A stretch of DNA of 64,000 bases from DASRJG01 sp964647625 (GTDB lineage Bacteria > Acidobacteriota > Polarisedimenticolia > Polarisedimenticolales > DASRJG01): positions 1 to 64,000 of the forward strand of contig CAZYHZ010000014.1 in NCBI GenBank assembly GCA_964647625.1, given 5' to 3'. Below are positions 8,108 through 16,965 of the stretch, in pieces. Position numbers and translations under genes: made by a program. Below the pieces are notes generated by a model. It saw only the letters and a program-made list of their open reading frames with translations, searched no databases and had not been told where the DNA came from. Within the stretch, counting starts at the first letter, position 1. Every line of letters starts with the position of its first letter.

Positions 8108-10125
8108 ACTTCGCAGCGCTTATCGGGAGGCCTGACCATCGCGGAGTCGGCCTTGCACTGGAACGCCTCGCTGAACTCCGGGAAGTTCGAGAGCGGCCCG
8201 ATCACGCGGTACTTGGCGACGGGATGCGGGTCGGTCTGCACCATCAGCTTCTGCTGCTCGGGCCGGGTCGCGTCGCCGCGGAACTGGCCCCACGCGATGA
8301 AGAACTGCTGCTCGGGCGTGAACCCGTCGCGATTCGCCGGCCGCGGCTTCCCCTCGAGCGATTTCTCGTAGGCCGTGAACGCGAGCTTCAGACCGCCCAG
8401 GTCCCCGATGCTCTCGCCGAGCACGAGCTTGCCGTTGTGCGGGATGCCCCCTTCGATCTCGTAGTGCGAGAACTGGTCGACGACGCAGGCACCCCGGTCC
8501 TGAAACTGCTTGAGATCGGCGTCGCTCCACCAGTTGCGCAGACGGCCGAGATAGTCGTACTGCGCGCCCTGGTCGTCGAAGCCGTGCGAGATTTCGTGGC
8601 CGATCACGACGCCGATGGCCCCGTAATTGACGGCGTCGACGGCATCGAGCGAGAACGCCGGGGGCTGGAGGATGCCGGCGGGGAACACGATCTCGTTGAG
8701 CAGGGGGTTCTCGTACGCGTCGGAGGTCGGCGGCGTCATCCCCCAGCGGCCGCGATCGACGGGCTTGCCGATCGTCTTCCGGTCGTCTTCCACGCCGAAC
8801 CGCTGGCCGGCGAGGGCGTTCTCGAAGTACGCATCCTTGCGGATGTCGAGCGCGCTGTAGTCCCTCCACTTGTCCGGGTAACCGATCTTCGGGTTGAACG
8901 TCGCGACCTTGGCGAGTGCGCGCTCTTTCGTCTCTTCGCTCATCCACGGCCGCGAGAGGATGTCGTCGCGCATGGCGAGCAGGAGGTTCCTCACCAGCTC
9001 CTGCATGCGCGCCTTCGCCTCCGGCGGGAAGTACTTCTCGACGTACTTCTTCCCGAGCGCTTCGCCGAGGAGCTGGTCGGTCTCCTCGACGCAGCGCTTC
9101 CAGCGCGGCTTGATCTCGGCCGCGCCCGCCAGCGTGTGGCCGAAGAACGCGAAGTTCTCGTCGACGAACGGCGCCGACAGCGAGCGCGCCATGGCGTTGA
9201 CGACGTTCCATTTCAGGTACGTCTTCCAGTCGGCGAGGGACGTGCTCGCGAGCTGGCGATCGACTTCTTGCATGTACTTGGGCTGGTCGACGTTCATGTC
9301 CACGTCGGCGGGAAGCTTCTTGTGGTCGAAATACGCCGCCCAATCGAAGTGCGGCGCGAGAGCAGCAAGCTGCGCGCGCGTCATGTTGTGGTCGGTCGCG
9401 GCGGGGTCGCGAAGCGTCACGTTGTCGAGCGACGCCTCGGCGAACTTGGTCTCCATCGTCATGACGACCTTTGCGCCGTCCGCGGCCGCCTTGGCGGAAA
9501 AACCGGCCAGCTTCAGCATCGCGACGACGTGGGCCTCGTATTTTTCCCGCGCTTCTTTGAACCGCGCGTCCGGCTTCAAGTAGTAGTCCCGATCGGGCAT
9601 CGCGTAGCCGTTGGCGCCGACGTCCGCCAGGATCTGGGACGGCTTGTGCGGATCTTGCGCGCCGAAGACCCCGAAGGGCACGTTCACGCCGATGTCGTGA
9701 AGCTCGATCATCACCTTCTGAAGGCCCGCGGCATCCTTGACGCCGTCAATCTTGCCGAGCCACGGCTCGAGCGGCTTGGCGCCGAGCGCGTTGACGCTCG
9801 ATTCGTCCATGCACGCGCCGTAGAAATCCCCGATGAGCTGCTCGGTGCTGCCCTTGGCCGCACCGGGTGACGACTGCGTCGCGACCAGGAGGTCCCGTAG
9901 CTTTTCCTTCGACGTCTCCCCCGCCTGCCAGCGCCGGCTCCAGCGCGTCATCGACGGCGGGATCGGATTCGCGGCGCGCCACGCGCCGTTCGCGTATTCG
10001 TAGAAGTCGGTGCATGGATCGACCGACTTGTTCATGTCGGCGACCACGATGCTCTTGGATCCGACCTCGGCGAACGCAGCCGTGGAAACGAGCAGAATCG
10101 TCGCGGCGATCGTCGCTATGCGCAT
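8101..10125 (-). CDS. M13 family zinc metallopeptidase (neprilysin/PepO-like)
   Basis: A 674-aa protein with signal peptide MRIATIAATILLVSTAAFA, hence exported. The N-terminal M13 domain begins with PCTDFYEYANGAWRAANPIP. The catalytic domain carries the zinc motif VIGHEISHGFDD (HExxH) and the third-ligand motif GESIGDLGG (ExxxD), both intact. These enzymes cleave small peptides in the periplasm. I chose ATG 10125 over the longer frame (10179) because the signal peptide begins there and a strong AGGGGGG ribosome-binding site precedes it. The C-terminus ends CEVW, the usual M13 terminus. Confidence 0.95.
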   Translation of the reverse strand: MRIATIAATILLVSTAAFAEVGSKSIVVADMNKSVDPCTDFYEYANGAWRAANPIPPSMTRWSRRWQAGETSKEKLRDLLVATQSSPGAAKGSTEQLIGDFYGACMDESSVNALGAKPLEPWLGKIDGVKDAAGLQKVMIELHDIGVNVPFGVFGAQDPHKPSQILADVGANGYAMPDRDYYLKPDARFKEAREKYEAHVVAMLKLAGFSAKAAADGAKVVMTMETKFAEASLDNVTLRDPAATDHNMTRAQLAALAPHFDWAAYFDHKKLPADVDMNVDQPKYMQEVDRQLASTSLADWKTYLKWNVVNAMARSLSAPFVDENFAFFGHTLAGAAEIKPRWKRCVEETDQLLGEALGKKYVEKYFPPEAKARMQELVRNLLLAMRDDILSRPWMSEETKERALAKVATFNPKIGYPDKWRDYSALDIRKDAYFENALAGQRFGVEDDRKTIGKPVDRGRWGMTPPTSDAYENPLLNEIVFPAGILQPPAFSLDAVDAVNYGAIGVVIGHEISHGFDDQGAQYDYLGRLRNWWSDADLKQFQDRGACVVDQFSHYEIEGGIPHNGKLVLGESIGDLGGLKLAFTAYEKSLEGKPRPANRDGFTPEQQFFIAWGQFRGDATRPEQQKLMVQTDPHPVAKYRVIGPLSNFPEFSEAFQCKADSAMVRPPDKRCEVW

Positions 10126-10179
10126 GAGCACCCCCCTAAGAGGCCTAATGGTACGTCCGACGGGGCTCCGGTGTTTCAC

Positions 10180-10602
10180 TCAGCGCAGCGACTTGCGCAC
10201 GACGAGCTTGAGCCCCGACCAGACCTCGCTGACCGCGCAGACCTTGACGTCGACGAACCCCAGCGGGAGCGCGACCTCGCGGATGACGTCCTCCGTCACG
10301 TCCGTCGGAAGCTTGGCGGATTTCTTCGGCCAGGAGACCCAGACCGTCGAATCGGACGCGAGCTTGGCCCTGAGCGCCTTCAGACGCTTGGCGAGATCGA
10401 CTCGCTCCGTCACGAAGACGTGCGCGACATCCACACCGGAGCCCGCCACCTTCGCGAACGACACGCCGTCGGGGAGCGGCTGCACGAGCGCCAAATAACC
10501 GTCCGGCGCGCCGACGAGCAGGACGCGTGAGGCGGGCTTGATCCCAAGTTTCTGAGCGAGGGCCGTGCCGGAGTACCCCGCGGTCTTCGTCACGCTCCCC
10601 AT
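10180..10602 (-). CDS. DUF3052-family protein
   Basis: A 140-aa cytosolic protein starting MGSVTKTAGYSG, with the recurrent family features GTALAQKLGIK near the N-terminus and VWVSWPKKSAKLPTDVTED in the middle. Homologues are widespread small proteins of unknown function annotated DUF3052. ATG 10602 lies inside the 3' end of the DUF486 gene (overlap about 13 bp), giving a tightly packed three-gene set with the methyltransferase upstream. A longer frame in this register exists but is antisense or out-of-frame noise over the DUF486 gene. Confidence 0.85.
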   Translation of the reverse strand: MGSVTKTAGYSGTALAQKLGIKPASRVLLVGAPDGYLALVQPLPDGVSFAKVAGSGVDVAHVFVTERVDLAKRLKALRAKLASDSTVWVSWPKKSAKLPTDVTEDVIREVALPLGFVDVKVCAVSEVWSGLKLVVRKSLR

Positions 10603-10940
10603 CCCCGGAACATGAAGTAAGCCGCGCCGCACAGGCACAGGCCCGCCCAGAGATAGTCGAGCTTGATCGGCTCGCGCAGATAGAAGATCGAAAACGGCAT
10701 GAACACCGTCAGCGTTATCACCTCTTGCAGGATCTTGAGCTGCGGCACGGTGTACGCCGTGTGGCCGATGCGGTTGGCCGGCACCTGGAAGAGGTACTCG
10801 AACAGCGCCACACCCCAGCTCGCCAGCGCGGCCACGTACCACGGCTTCGCATTGAGCGATCGCAGGTGCGCGTACCACGCGAACGTCATGAACACGTTCG
10901 AGACGATCAGCAGGATCGCGGTTTTCGCGAAAACGGGCAT
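10590..10940 (-). CDS. DMT-family / DUF486 small membrane protein
   Basis: A 116-aa protein with four hydrophobic helices (starting MPVFAKTAILLIVSNVFM) and the DUF486 hallmarks TFAWYAHL and FEYLFQVPANRIG. The family is related to drug/metabolite transporters; its substrate is unknown. The start codon overlaps the stop of the methyltransferase gene as TGATG at 10938-10942, indicating translational coupling. Confidence 0.9.
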   Translation of the reverse strand: MPVFAKTAILLIVSNVFMTFAWYAHLRSLNAKPWYVAALASWGVALFEYLFQVPANRIGHTAYTVPQLKILQEVITLTVFMPFSIFYLREPIKLDYLWAGLCLCGAAYFMFRGWGA

Positions 10941-11764
10941 CAGACGCTGACGGTCACGCGCAGGAACGTCGCCGGAATCGAGACCGCGTCCTTGCTCTCG
11001 TTCTTGCTCTCGACGAGCTCCACGAGCTCCCGCCGCAGATCGTCGGCTTTGCCGTTCTTCTCGGCGGCGTCAAAGGCGTTCATCGTCGGCCCGTAGAACT
11101 GCCGGAACTCCTCGACGTACCCCGCGGGCCTTCCCGAGTACTCGAACCGGAACGTGTCGCGCACACAGGAGATCTTGTCGGCGGACACCCCGGCAGCCGC
11201 GAATCTCTCGATCACGTTGCTCTCGACGCCCCACGTCATGGGGCTGATGAACCCCTCGGGCGGAGGCGGCGTGTAGCTGGAGCTGATCTTGAGGAGCTGC
11301 GCCACATAGGTCGGATCCCCGGGGATCCAGTTCCCCATCACGACGCGCCCGCCCGGCTTCGTCACTCGAACCATCTCCTTGGCGACGTCGAACGGCTTCG
11401 GCGCGAACATCGCGCCGAAGATCGTCACGACGAGATCGAACGCCTTCGACTCCACCTCTTTGAGATTGGTCGCGTCGCCTTCCTGGAACCGGACGTTCGC
11501 CAGGCCGGCCGCCTTCGCCCGCTTGTTCCCCGCCTCGACCAGGTTCCTGGCGATGTCGACGCCGAGCACGTCGGCCCCGAGCTTCGCCTCCGGGAGCGCG
11601 GTCGTTCCGTCTCCGCATCCGAGATCCAGGACCCTCGTGCCACTCTTGACGCCGATCCGCGAGACGAGAGCTTCGCCGCTCGCACGCATCGTGTCGGCGA
11701 TCCGCGTGAAATCGCCTTTCTCCCAGAGAGCCTTGTTCGGATTGACCGGCACGTCGCTCATCAC
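10940..11764 (-). CDS. Class I SAM-dependent methyltransferase
   Basis: A 274-aa methyltransferase with the Rossmann motif I VLDLGCGDGTTALPEA at about residue 45, an acidic strand-2 end (VLGVDIA), motif DATNLKE and the post-III region VTKPGGRVVMGNW. This resembles UbiE/COQ5-like small-molecule methyltransferases. The substrate cannot be predicted. It is the first gene of a coupled set with DUF486 and DUF3052 proteins. Confidence 0.9.
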   Translation of the reverse strand: MMSDVPVNPNKALWEKGDFTRIADTMRASGEALVSRIGVKSGTRVLDLGCGDGTTALPEAKLGADVLGVDIARNLVEAGNKRAKAAGLANVRFQEGDATNLKEVESKAFDLVVTIFGAMFAPKPFDVAKEMVRVTKPGGRVVMGNWIPGDPTYVAQLLKISSSYTPPPPEGFISPMTWGVESNVIERFAAAGVSADKISCVRDTFRFEYSGRPAGYVEEFRQFYGPTMNAFDAAEKNGKADDLRRELVELVESKNESKDAVSIPATFLRVTVSV

Positions 11765-11812
11765 GGGTTTACCTCCGAGTGTAAGCGACCATTGTAACGG
11801 CGATTTCCGAGG

Positions 11813-12478
11813 TCACTTCAGCTCGAACTCCACGAGGATCCCCTTCTCCTTGCCGAGGTTGGTAAACGAGTGCGTGACCTCGGTGTCGACCCAGTGCATA
11901 TCGCCGGCCTTGATCGGATGCTCCATCGAGCGCCCGTCCGGCGAGGTCATGCGGAGGTTCATGTCCGTCGCAGCGACGAGCAGATAAGGCCGCTTGTGCG
12001 TGTGCTGCGCGGTGCTTGCACCCGGGGCGATCTCATACCGATACGCCCGGAGCTTCGGATTTTCGGCCGCGGGCATCGACAGCAGCGCCGTCTCCGGACC
12101 GTCCGGCCGCTTGAGGACCTGAACGTCGATGACATCGAACGGTGTCTTCCCGACGTTGTTGACACGATGGATGAGCGCCGTCGGCTCGTTGGTTCGCGCC
12201 GTCACCAAGCCGGGAACCATCTCCTCCTTCGGACCAACCGGCGAGCCTGGCTTCTCTTGCGTGTACGTGGCGACGCTTAGCCGGACGGCGGCATCGTCGT
12301 GCGCGTGAATGTGCATCAGCGTGGATTGACCCGGGTCGAGATTCACGCGGAACGCCTGAACGTAATCGTTCTTGAAAGCCGTCTTGTGAAAGGGTTCCTG
12401 CTCGACGGGCACGGGCGCCGGCTGAGCGGCAGGGGCGGCGAGGAGGAGGACGGTCAGGGCCGTGATACCGAGGTTCAT
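11813..12478 (-). CDS. Secreted cupin-domain protein
   Basis: A 221-aa protein with signal peptide MNLGITALTVLLLAAPAAQPAP. Two cupin-like halves are visible: the first contains LMHIHAHDDAAVRLS, the second AQHTHKRPYLLVA followed by DMHWVDTEVTHSFTN, giving the His-x-His and later His ligands of a metal-binding cupin. It probably acts in the periplasm; the substrate is unknown. ATG 12478 is preferred because AAGGAG precedes it and the signal peptide begins there. It is transcribed away from the accessory island. Confidence 0.85.
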   Translation of the reverse strand: MNLGITALTVLLLAAPAAQPAPVPVEQEPFHKTAFKNDYVQAFRVNLDPGQSTLMHIHAHDDAAVRLSVATYTQEKPGSPVGPKEEMVPGLVTARTNEPTALIHRVNNVGKTPFDVIDVQVLKRPDGPETALLSMPAAENPKLRAYRYEIAPGASTAQHTHKRPYLLVAATDMNLRMTSPDGRSMEHPIKAGDMHWVDTEVTHSFTNLGKEKGILVEFELK

Positions 12479-12725
12479 GAATGCTCCTTGTTCGCAGACC
12501 AAGTCTGGCGGCTTCGAACACTACCTCACCCTCCCCCGATCGGGAAACGACGCGGCGTTTTTGCAGTGGTTGTCGGGCGGAGCCCCTGGATAGTTGGCCG
12601 AAAGTGGCGTATGGACAGGGGTAGGCAGCGCCGGTCGGACTTTGCGAACTGGTCAGGCAAACTGGGTGGCGCGACACTAACGGTGGGAATAGAGACCTCT
12701 CTAGTTAGGATCCGGCGGATTGATC

Positions 12726-13289
12726 ATGGGCGCATGGCGAACTGTAACCGTCGCAGTCATGTGCAGTTGCGTTGCAACCGTCGTCGCCGGTGGCCGAATG
12801 GCGGACGCAAGCCTGGGGTTGAATGATGAGGTCTCTTGGATCACTCAACTCGTAACGGACAGCGATGCAATCTTGTCAGCTCGTGTCGTAGGAGTGGAAC
12901 CCGAGTTTCTTATCACGAGAACCTTAGGAGACTGGGCGTACCTCGTCAGCGGGAGCAGGCTGGGCTTCCCGGATCATGCGACCGAATGCGTGTTGCGTCT
13001 GGAACGCGGGCTCACGCTGAAAGGAATGGCCCCATCCGAACACTCGCTGCGGTATGCATGTCCCAGCCCCGAGTCCGACGTTCACTCGGACATCCGTGGG
13101 GTGCCGATGCGCATCGAGGTAGGACACGACTACATCTTCTTCTTTGAACGGAAGGCCAATGGTCTGTCGTTGTCCCTGGTCGTGGATCTGAAGAACGAGC
13201 CGGATGTGCTCCCCGAGATTGAGTACAACCTTCGGCGGTCCGCGTCGGCCCCTCCCGCCGCCCAAAGGCGTGCTGGCGTATTCGAGTAG
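12726..13289 (+). CDS. Secreted hypothetical protein
   Basis: A 187-aa protein not recognised as a known family. It begins MGAWRTVTVAVMCSCVATVV, a plausible signal peptide, and continues as a mixed soluble domain with DSDAILSARVVGVE, a motif common in small exported beta proteins, and HDYIFFFERKANG. It is the first plus-strand gene of a run of small hypotheticals (12.7-16.1 kb) whose codon use is less GC3-biased than the surrounding genome, suggesting acquired DNA. ATG 12726 is favoured over TTG 12720. Confidence 0.65.
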   Translation: MGAWRTVTVAVMCSCVATVVAGGRMADASLGLNDEVSWITQLVTDSDAILSARVVGVEPEFLITRTLGDWAYLVSGSRLGFPDHATECVLRLERGLTLKGMAPSEHSLRYACPSPESDVHSDIRGVPMRIEVGHDYIFFFERKANGLSLSLVVDLKNEPDVLPEIEYNLRRSASAPPAAQRRAGVFE

Positions 13290-13300
13290 AGGCTAGGAAC

Positions 13301-13636
13301 GTGCTGGGAAAATACCCCGGACTACCGGACGAACCATTTTGGAATTGGGAACGGATAATCGCTGCCTCTCTGGCAACGATTTATGTCGTCGCAGCGCTGA
13401 TCGTCGAGGGGCCGGGAACCGCCGGCGAGGTTGCATTCTCGTCGTTTTTCCCGTTGGCGTGCATCTGGTACCCGGACGCGATCGCGCACTACTCTGGGCT
13501 TGGATTGATCAGCAGTTCCATTCCTGTCACGAAGCCAACGTCGGAAAAGGTCGCCCGCATTGTTGGTTGGGGATTGCTCTTGGTCCCGGCAATCTGGCTT
13601 TCGCTCGTCGCGGTCGAGCTTCGAGGCAAGAAATGA
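13301..13636 (+). CDS. Small three-helix membrane protein, unknown
   Basis: A 111-aa protein starting at GTG 13301. It has three hydrophobic stretches: around IIAASLATIYVVAALIV, FSSFFPLACIWYP and VGWGLLLVPAIWLSLVAVEL. No family was recognised. It follows the secreted hypothetical by only 11 bases and is probably co-transcribed with it. Confidence 0.6.
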   Translation: MLGKYPGLPDEPFWNWERIIAASLATIYVVAALIVEGPGTAGEVAFSSFFPLACIWYPDAIAHYSGLGLISSSIPVTKPTSEKVARIVGWGLLLVPAIWLSLVAVELRGKK

Positions 13637-13729
13637 AAAGCACCACAAGGCCACGCCGCGAAGATAAACGCGTCGCAATCCGTCGACCGCCGCACACAAT
13701 CGGCCGCGGAGATCAGATCGGAGAATGAA

Positions 13730-13792
13730 ATGACACGAGCCCGGGTCTTGATAACCGTGATTCTGACTTCGCTCTTGGTTGAAGTGCAGTGA
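13730..13792 (+). other. Orphaned signal-peptide ORF, apparently frameshifted from the next gene
   Basis: ATG 13730, preceded by GGAGAATGAA, opens a 20-codon frame encoding MTRARVLITVILTSLLVEVQ, a good signal peptide, and stops at TGA 13790. The next gene starts with GTG 13789 in a frame shifted by -1. Joined, the two would give a signal peptide with a sensible cleavage site after VNGQA. Either a one-base indel broke the gene (or the assembly), or the downstream product is made without export. Confidence 0.6.
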
Positions 13793-14286
13793 ACGGTCAA
13801 GCTAGCAGCCAGACCCACGAATACGGCATTCCGAAGCACGGCCACCTCATCCTTTTGGTGCCCGCGTCCTTGAACGAATTCAGCGAGCCGTTATCCGAGC
13901 CACCTTCGTTGCAGGTACGCCTTCGACCGAAGACCGGCGATGCGTTCAATGTCCAGGTGACTACCGTCTGGCTGGACGCGACGAAACTGGCGAAGTTAAC
14001 ACCGGACGAGATGAAGGCCACTGCCACGAAGTCCGCCGAGGCGTTGCTCGAGCACGCGGTTGAAAAAGAGGCGCGGGTGAAGGAGTTGCGTGGCTCCGAC
14101 ACGCGTGGGTTTTACTACTCCTTGACGGACCGTGCTCCTGGGCCGGGCGAGTACGGGTACATGTCTCAAGGCGCTTTTGTTACGGGAGAGCTGATGACCG
14201 TCTTTACGATCCTGCACAGAGAACCTGTGTGCGCCGAGTGTGAGGGCGTCATTCAGATGTTCGCGCAGGCAAGGTACGGCAAGTGA
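13789..14286 (+). CDS. Hypothetical exported protein, likely frameshifted from its signal peptide
   Basis: A 165-aa frame starting at GTG 13789. The body has GIPKHGHLILLVPASLNEF near the N-terminus, a long amphipathic helix (EALLEHAVEKEARVKELRG) and GFYYSLTDRAPGPGEYGYMS, a layout I associate with conserved secreted proteins of unknown function. No signal peptide lies in this frame, but one lies immediately upstream in the -1 frame. Its stop overlaps the GTG start of the next gene (14283-14286), indicating an operon. Confidence 0.6.
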   Translation: MNGQASSQTHEYGIPKHGHLILLVPASLNEFSEPLSEPPSLQVRLRPKTGDAFNVQVTTVWLDATKLAKLTPDEMKATATKSAEALLEHAVEKEARVKELRGSDTRGFYYSLTDRAPGPGEYGYMSQGAFVTGELMTVFTILHREPVCAECEGVIQMFAQARYGK

Positions 14287-14885
14287 AGCTCGCGAATGTG
14301 CAGCCCTTGGGTCAGTCGTACCGTAGGCACGTAATGACGTTGATCTTCGCGTTTCACGGGCTGCTCCTGATCGTGAGCGATACCGCTTCAGCCGCGGTCG
14401 ACCGAGGTGTCAAGGAATATGAGCTCGCCTTCTGGGCGAAACCGGGTGCAGGAGTTGACTCCCGCGTCATCAAGCTGTCGCCCCGTGCCTCGTGCAATCG
14501 TGACGTGGCCACGACACGTATCAGTCGCATGCCCGCAATCGACACGGATCCCGCACTCCTCCCCTCGCAGGCGATTGAACTTACACTGCAAGGAGACGTG
14601 CTCCGGCGTTGGCCCATGCCGCTTTACGAGCGCGTGGAAGCCGTCGAATTCGGTCGCGTTCTCCTCGTCTTGTCGCGGCTGCCAGAATCGCGCGCGCCGG
14701 CCATTCTGATTTCGACTCAAGGCGACATTGAGGAACGCTTCGTATCCCGGGAAGTCTTTGGAAGAGATTCGACCCAGTGTCCACCTATGAAGCTCGATGA
14801 CTCTTCGCGCGTGCAATGCTTTGAGTTCAGAGATCTCGTCACGAACCAACGTCGTATCATCGGCGAAATTCGACCGTGCCCGTGA
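14283..14885 (+). CDS. Secreted hypothetical protein
   Basis: A 200-aa protein from GTG 14283, translationally coupled by GTGA to the preceding gene. A signal-like hydrophobic stretch (MTLIFAFHGLLLIVSDTASA) starts at the internal ATG near residue 18, which could be the true start. The mature part contains four Cys, two of them near the C-terminus around CPPMKLDD and RVQCFEF, which could form disulfides. No family was recognised. Confidence 0.55.
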   Translation: MKLANVQPLGQSYRRHVMTLIFAFHGLLLIVSDTASAAVDRGVKEYELAFWAKPGAGVDSRVIKLSPRASCNRDVATTRISRMPAIDTDPALLPSQAIELTLQGDVLRRWPMPLYERVEAVEFGRVLLVLSRLPESRAPAILISTQGDIEERFVSREVFGRDSTQCPPMKLDDSSRVQCFEFRDLVTNQRRIIGEIRPCP

Positions 14886-14922
14886 TATCCAACTGCTCCC
14901 GGCACTAGCGGGAAGGAGTGGT

Positions 14923-15645
14923 ATGCGGCTCCCCGTCATTCACGGTGTCATTCGACGGCGCATCCTCGTGAACTTCAGGGTCGACCCGAGCGTCATGCAG
15001 ACGCAGCTACCAGCGCGGTTCCGGCCCAAGCTTCAGCGCGGTCATTCAATCGCCGGAATCTGTCTGATCCGGCTCGAGTCCATGCGCCCGAGATTGGTTC
15101 CACCGCTGCTCGGCGTGTCCAGCGAGAACGCCGCGCACAGGATCGCGATTCGGTGGCAAGAGGCCGGCAGCGAGAAGGAAGGTGTGTTCATCCCCCGCCG
15201 CGACACCGGATCATCGCTGAATCATCTCGCGGGCGGCTGGCTATTCCCGGGCGAGCACCACCACGCCCAATTCACCGTGCATGAGGGCTCGGACAGCATC
15301 GACCTCGACATGCGTTCCGATGACCACACAGTCCACGTGAAGGTCCGCGGGACATTCGGCGGCGGCCTTCCCGACAGATCGTGCTTCTCGTCGGTTGCCG
15401 AGGCATCGGCGTTCTTTGAGCCGGGATCCTTCGGCTACTCCGTGACGAGCGATGCATACCGCCTCGATGGCCTGGAGCTCCGGACGCACGGCTGGAGCGT
15501 GGAACCACTGCTTGTCGATGAAGTCTATTCGAGCTACTTTTCGGACGAAGTCAGATTTCCAAGGGGGAGCGTCGAGTTCGACTGCGCACTCGTCATGCGA
15601 AATCTTCGACACGAGTGGCACAGCGCTGAGGACCTCTACGTCTAA
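14923..15645 (+). CDS. DUF2071-type (YqjF-like) protein
   Basis: A 240-aa protein starting at ATG 14923 behind a strong GGAAGGAG site. The N-terminus RRRILVNFRVDPSVMQTQLP and the following SIAGICLIRLESMRP match the pattern of acetoacetate-decarboxylase-like DUF2071/YqjF proteins, in which a 'house' of beta strands surrounds a pocket. The middle is rich in His/Asp (EHHHAQFTVHEG). No activity is established for this subgroup. The next gene begins one base after the stop. Confidence 0.7.
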   Translation: MRLPVIHGVIRRRILVNFRVDPSVMQTQLPARFRPKLQRGHSIAGICLIRLESMRPRLVPPLLGVSSENAAHRIAIRWQEAGSEKEGVFIPRRDTGSSLNHLAGGWLFPGEHHHAQFTVHEGSDSIDLDMRSDDHTVHVKVRGTFGGGLPDRSCFSSVAEASAFFEPGSFGYSVTSDAYRLDGLELRTHGWSVEPLLVDEVYSSYFSDEVRFPRGSVEFDCALVMRNLRHEWHSAEDLYV

Positions 15646-15646
15646 G

Positions 15647-16102
15647 ATGAGCAAGACCTGGAAGAAAGGCCGCGGCAAGCTAGGGTTCATGGAGCCCTTG
15701 CTTGGGCGATGGACGGCGGAAGCCGAAACGCCGATGGGCCGCGTGCGGTGCCGGCGCGCGTTCACGCAAGTGCTCGGCGGCAACTATATCCGTCTCGACG
15801 CTCGGTGGGAGTTCGGCGGGCCGTCCGGGAAAGCGTACGAAGAGATCGCGTTGATCGGAGCGGGCGGAGAGAAGTCCGTCTCGTTCTGGTCGTTCACCTC
15901 CGATGGAAAGCGGTCGCAGGGTGTCGTCGCGGCTGTGACCGATCTCCACCCCGAGGCCGTCGGATTCGTCGCCGAGATGGCCGCCGGGACGGCGCGAATG
16001 GCGTATTGGCCGGACGGTGAGGGCGGCTTCTTCTGGGCCGTCGAGTCGAAGACCAAGAAGGGCTGGCGGCGCTTCACCGAGCACCACTACCGCCCGGAGT
16101 GA
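15647..16102 (+). CDS. Conserved hypothetical lipocalin/DUF1579-like protein
   Basis: A 151-aa cytosolic protein. Its pattern MEPLLGRWTAEAETPMGRV, then FWSFTSDGKRS and a C-terminal GWRRFTEHHYRPE, suggests a small beta-barrel of the DUF1579/lipocalin-like kind that binds a small ligand. ATG 15647 lies immediately after the DUF2071 stop, so the two are probably co-expressed. Directly after its stop lies the most decayed copy of the transporter-gene 3' end. The family assignment is tentative. Confidence 0.7.
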   Translation: MSKTWKKGRGKLGFMEPLLGRWTAEAETPMGRVRCRRAFTQVLGGNYIRLDARWEFGGPSGKAYEEIALIGAGGEKSVSFWSFTSDGKRSQGVVAAVTDLHPEAVGFVAEMAAGTARMAYWPDGEGGFFWAVESKTKKGWRRFTEHHYRPE

Positions 16103-16106
16103 CGCG

Positions 16107-16143
16107 ACGGCTTCGCGACCGTCCTGATGATCTCGTCAGTCGG
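16107..16143 (-). pseudogene. Remnant of ABC substrate-binding gene 3' end, copy A
   Basis: Read on the minus strand, this stretch encodes PTDEIIRTVAKP, matching the C-terminus MDEILKTVAKP of the intact substrate-binding protein (18299-19378). It has lost its stop codon and all upstream sequence. It is the outermost of three copies in the same orientation. Confidence 0.6.
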
Positions 16144-16337
16144 ACCTGTGCCGCGACCAAATTGGATTCCTCGAGCACGAAGAATCCAAGGAATTGCAAG
16201 CGATCCTCCCGCAGGTCGTGTTGTCCAACGGCGACTATTTCCACCAGAACCTGGGTATCCTTCGAGTCGTCTCGGGTACATGCTGGTGGGCCTCTGGGGA
16301 GGCTTGCGCGTGTCCGAGGGAAAACTTGCCTCGTTGA
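16143..16337 (+). pseudogene. Possible coding fragment without start
   Basis: One plus-strand frame reads DLCRDQIGFLEHEESKELQ and continues open to TGA 16335, with amino acid composition that looks genuinely coding, but it has no upstream start and abuts remnant copy A. It may be the decayed tail of an older cassette gene. No family was recognised. Confidence 0.3.
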
Positions 16338-16341
16338 ACCG

Positions 16342-16965
16342 ATGACAAAGCGAGTGGAAGACTTCAGCAACGTGAGCGTGCTTCAGTTGAAGGCCACGCT
16401 TCGAAAAGTCGCTCCGCCCGTGTGGCGCCGGATTCAAGTCCGAAGCGACGCAACGCTGGAATCGCTTCATCGCTGTCTCCAAGTGATCTTCGATTGGAAC
16501 GGCTCGCACCTCCACTCGTTCCGAAGCGCAACGACGCTCTACGGTCCGAGCATCCTTGCTGACGACGTCGACTCGGTGGATGAGCGCAAAGCCCGCATCG
16601 GCGACGTGTTTCACCGGACAGGTGAATGGATTCTCTACGAGTACGACTTCGGAGATGGATGGGCCCATCGGGTTCTGTTCGAGCGCGCGGTTGCGCTCGC
16701 CTTCGACCAACCGTATCCCTGGGTTTTGGCCGGACGGCGGGCGTGCCCTCCGGATGATGTCGGCGGCGTCTGGGGCTACGAACGATTCCTCGAGGTCATG
16801 TCGAACCCACGGCATCCGGAACACAAGGAAATGCGCGACTGGTACGGCGGCCCGTTCGATCCCTTGGCGTTCGATGCGCTGGCTCTGAATCGGGCGCTCC
16901 ACGGCGCGCGGGTCGTTTCAAGAATCCTCGGAACGGAGAGAAAGCCGGGTGGGCTATCGATTTGA
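16342..16965 (+). CDS. Plasmid pRiA4b ORF-3-like / IS1096 passenger-type protein
   Basis: A 207-aa protein starting MTKRVEDFSNVSVLQLKATL. The core VLQLKATLRKVAPPVWRRIQV, HRCLQVIFDWNGSHLHSF and YEYDFGDGWAHRVLFER carries the defining motifs of the pRiA4b ORF-3 family, often found on mobile elements and near toxin-antitoxin genes; the molecular function is unknown. Its end overlaps the start of brnT by 17 bp, suggesting one transcript. The location inside the cassette array supports horizontal acquisition. Confidence 0.85.
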   Translation: MTKRVEDFSNVSVLQLKATLRKVAPPVWRRIQVRSDATLESLHRCLQVIFDWNGSHLHSFRSATTLYGPSILADDVDSVDERKARIGDVFHRTGEWILYEYDFGDGWAHRVLFERAVALAFDQPYPWVLAGRRACPPDDVGGVWGYERFLEVMSNPRHPEHKEMRDWYGGPFDPLAFDALALNRALHGARVVSRILGTERKPGGLSI

